Shown here: in pieces, positions 5,986 through 7,682 of the stretch
How the letters are laid out: each line of letters starts with the position of its first letter
Position numbering within the stretch: the first letter of the stretch is position 1
Source of the DNA: Verrucomicrobiales bacterium
GTDB taxonomy: Bacteria; Verrucomicrobiota; Verrucomicrobiia; Verrucomicrobiales; V1-33
DNA length: 7,682 nt
Reading direction: 5' to 3'
NCBI GenBank assembly: GCA_028293305.1
Contig: JAQGPD010000508.1
Location: forward strand, 1 to 7,682
Notes under the pieces: generated by a model
Database searches by the model: none
What the model was told of the DNA's origin: nothing
What the model saw: the letters and a program-made list of their open reading frames with translations, nothing else
Translations under genes and position numbers: made by a program

Positions 5986-6874
5986 TTCCGCGCCCCGCGC
6001 GGGACGTCCGGTGATCGGCATTACGCTGGGTGACGCCGCGGGCATCGGCCCGGAAGTCACTGCTGCGGCTTTGAAGTCCGGGCAGTTGGATCCGGCTTTT
6101 GAATATCGGATCATCGGAAGCTGCCCGGACGCCTTGCTGGGACACCCTGACAAAACGTCCGCCCTGGCAGCCATTGCGTCGTTGGAGGAGTCGGTGGGAC
6201 TTTTGAAAACCGGCGAAATCGCGGCGGTGGTGACCTCACCGATCAGCAAGGATTTGTTGGCGGGACATGGGTTTGATTTCCCCGGTCAGACTGAATTTTA
6301 CGCGGAGCGGTTTCACTGCTGCCATTTTGAAATGTGCCTGACCGGGCCGCATTTGACGGTGGGATTGGTGACTATTCATGAACCGCTGCGGTCGGTCCCG
6401 GATTTACTGACCACCTCGGAGATCATCCGTCATGGGCATTTGCTCGCGGACTTTTGCCGGCGGCGGGGCAAGGCCCGGCCACGGATCGCGGTGGCGGGAT
6501 TGAATCCCCACGCTGGGGAAAACGGACGGATGGGCAACGAGGAAATAACCATTATCCAGCCTGCGGTGTCGGCTTTGAACTTGTCAGGGGACGGCGCGGT
6601 TTTTTCCGGCCCTTTGCCGCCGGACACCTTGTTTTTCCATGCGGCACGCGGGCAGTATGACGCGGTGCTTTGCATGTATCATGACCAGGGGCTGATCCCG
6701 CTGAAGTTGTTGGATTTTGACGAGGCGGTGAACCTGACCCTGGGGCTTCCTATCATCCGCACCAGTCCGGACCACGGCACGGCTTTTGATATCGCGGGCA
6801 AGGGAATCGCCAGCCCCACCAGCATGATCGCGGCGATCCGGCTGGCCGCGGAGCTGGTGCAAAAGGCGGGCTGA
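5972..6874 (+). CDS. pdxA: 4-hydroxythreonine-4-phosphate dehydrogenase PdxA
   Basis: PdxA oxidises 4-phosphohydroxy-L-threonine with NAD(P); decarboxylation then gives 3-amino-2-oxopropyl phosphate, which PdxJ condenses with deoxyxylulose phosphate to make pyridoxine phosphate (the DXP-dependent vitamin B6 route). The cytoplasmic enzyme is a dimer with a divalent metal. The N-terminal motif GITLGDAAGIGPEV (16-29) is recognisable, with alanine where most members have proline (GDPAGIGPE). The three metal-binding histidines are present: H136 in TIHEPLR, H180 in GLNPHAGE and H237 in MYHDQG. LGLPIIRTSPDHGTAFDIAGKG near the C-terminus is also diagnostic. At 300 residues it is about 30 shorter than E. 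coli PdxA (329); the shortfall falls between the first strand unit and the VVTSPISK motif. The ATG at 5972 lies 14 bases inside the preceding gene, in a different frame and with no strong ribosome-binding site, so translation is probably coupled. Confidence 0.96.
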   Translation: MRASDSAPRAGRPVIGITLGDAAGIGPEVTAAALKSGQLDPAFEYRIIGSCPDALLGHPDKTSALAAIASLEESVGLLKTGEIAAVVTSPISKDLLAGHGFDFPGQTEFYAERFHCCHFEMCLTGPHLTVGLVTIHEPLRSVPDLLTTSEIIRHGHLLADFCRRRGKARPRIAVAGLNPHAGENGRMGNEEITIIQPAVSALNLSGDGAVFSGPLPPDTLFFHAARGQYDAVLCMYHDQGLIPLKLLDFDEAVNLTLGLPIIRTSPDHGTAFDIAGKGIASPTSMIAAIRLAAELVQKAG

Positions 6875-6881
6875 TTTTTTT
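6845..6881 (+). terminator. Probable intrinsic terminator overlapping the end of pdxA
   Basis: GCCGC (6845-6849) can pair with GCGGGC (6866-6871) with one bulged G, around a 16-base loop, and is followed directly by TGA and seven T (6875-6881). The stem is short and lies inside the last codons of pdxA. The T-run immediately before the end of the convergent dinB gene makes termination here plausible. Confidence 0.4.
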
Positions 6882-6885
6882 GTTA

Positions 6886-7682
6886 TCACCGCACCTCGAA
6901 CCCGAGCGTCATCTGGCGCAGATTCATTTCCTGGAGCCCGGCCAAACCCAGTCCCAGCAAGCGGAGGGGCCGCTTCACCAACTGATGCCGCGCCAGCAGC
7001 CAGCAGGCAAAACGGTAGATGGTGGCGGCATCCTCCAGGGGCTCCTCCACGCTGAGCTGACGTGTCAGGGTGGTGAAGTCGCTGTAGCGGACTTTGACGG
7101 AAACCGTGCCGGCGGCGAGGCGGTGGCGGGCCAGCTTTCCGGCCAATTCCTCGGCCTGTTCCCGCAGGCAGGCCCGCAGCACGGGCCGGTCGGCGGTGTC
7201 GCGGGCGAAGGTGTTTTCGCTGCTGATGCTTTTGACCTCGTCCCCCAAATCCAGCGGCCTATCATCTTCCCCGAACGCCATGCGCTTCAACTCGCGGCCC
7301 CAGGATCCGACCAGGGAGCGGAGATCGGTGCCGGTGTCCTGCAGGTCCGCGATGGATTGAAATCCGGCTTTCTGCAAAGCAGCCTCGGTGACGCGTCCTA
7401 CGCCATGGATGGCTCCGACAGGGAGGGGCCGCAGGAAGTCGGCTTTGCCCGACTCCCTAACCAACGTCAGGCCGTCGGGTTTGAAGGAGGAGGAGGCGAT
7501 CTTCGCCAGAAGCTTGTTAGGGGCAATGCCGATGGTGGCGGTGAGGTGGCGCTCGCGCTGGATGGCGTCCTTGATTTCCCTGGCGAGAGGCTGGGAGCTG
7601 GCCAGGAGACGGTCGTGGTCGGCTGGATCCATGCCGGTGCCCGCGGCGATGTCAGGATTTTCGGCCAGGGTGGTTTTGAAAA
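6886..7682 (-). CDS. dinB: DNA polymerase IV, DinB (C-terminal part, runs off right edge)
   Basis: The minus-strand frame is open from the window edge to a TGA at 6888-6886, giving about 265 codons of a Y-family translesion polymerase. Visible in order: the palm-end motif LTATIGIAPNKLLAKIASSSFKPDG, the helix-hairpin-helix thumb (LRPLPVGAIHGVGRVTEAAL), and the little finger, with SISSENTFARDT at its start and VSVKVRYSDFTTLTRQ inside. The C-terminus RQMTLGFEVR contains QMTLGF, which fits a beta-clamp-binding motif as at the end of E. coli Pol IV. The catalytic acidic residues (an early Asp and the later Asp-Glu pair) lie outside the window. The frame continues upstream of the internal ATG at 7632, so that ATG is not the start. 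Immediately before the conserved core are about 27 residues (TLAENPDIAAGTGMDPADHD and so on) where the 'LDEAYLDVT' segment would usually be close by, suggesting an insertion. The gene converges on pdxA with 11 bases between stop codons. Confidence 0.93.
   Translation of the reverse strand, partial: FKTTLAENPDIAAGTGMDPADHDRLLASSQPLAREIKDAIQRERHLTATIGIAPNKLLAKIASSSFKPDGLTLVRESGKADFLRPLPVGAIHGVGRVTEAALQKAGFQSIADLQDTGTDLRSLVGSWGRELKRMAFGEDDRPLDLGDEVKSISSENTFARDTADRPVLRACLREQAEELAGKLARHRLAAGTVSVKVRYSDFTTLTRQLSVEEPLEDAATIYRFACWLLARHQLVKRPLRLLGLGLAGLQEMNLRQMTLGFEVR

Noticed and set aside
4987..6249. A 420-codon open frame on the minus strand antisense to the SurA-like gene and the start of pdxA
   Set aside because: It spans two well-supported plus-strand genes and shows no recognisable domain. 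Long antisense frames are common shadows in GC-rich coding DNA.
7630..7632. ATG at 7632 as the start of dinB
   Set aside because: The frame stays open to the window edge, and a start here would remove the catalytic palm residues of the polymerase.
1..7682. A novel defence, mobile or biosynthetic system
   Set aside because: Every substantial gene belongs to a housekeeping or common family. No transposase, integrase, nuclease-effector pair, repeat array or attachment site is seen.

Overview
The window looks like ordinary chromosomal DNA from a GC-rich Gram-negative bacterium. My best guess is the phylum Verrucomicrobiota. This rests on the style of the proteins: a secreted DNRLRE-like protein, a tandem DUF3592 membrane protein, and an mfd / SurA-like / pdxA cluster. 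It is an inference from recollection, not a measured placement. I see no rRNA, tRNA, CRISPR array, insertion sequence, phage gene or toxin-defence cassette.

Layout. Positions 1-240 (minus strand) hold the N-terminal 80 codons of an exported protein that runs off the left edge. Positions 241-380 are a divergent intergenic region. On the plus strand follow a four-helix membrane protein with two DUF3592 units (381-1466), the transcription-repair coupling factor Mfd (1524-4814), a periplasmic SurA/PrsA-like parvulin-family protein (4993-5985), and the pyridoxal-phosphate biosynthesis enzyme PdxA (5972-6874), which overlaps the previous gene by 14 bases. On the minus strand, converging on pdxA with an 11-base gap, is the C-terminal part of DNA polymerase IV, DinB (6886 to the right edge).

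How the genes relate. Mfd and DinB both deal with DNA damage: Mfd removes stalled RNA polymerase and recruits excision repair, and DinB copies past lesions. They lie on opposite strands and are not one operon. The parvulin-family gene and pdxA overlap and are probably translationally coupled, which recalls the surA-pdxA pair of enterobacteria. The membrane protein upstream of mfd is separated from it by a strong hairpin and may or may not be co-transcribed.

No previously undescribed multi-gene system is visible. The points most worth a second look are smaller: loss of both canonical parvulin histidines in the SurA-like protein, a perfect 7-7-7 inverted repeat in its upstream region, an apparent insertion in DinB just before its conserved little-finger-proximal core, a short PdxA, and an internal sequence echo in Mfd.
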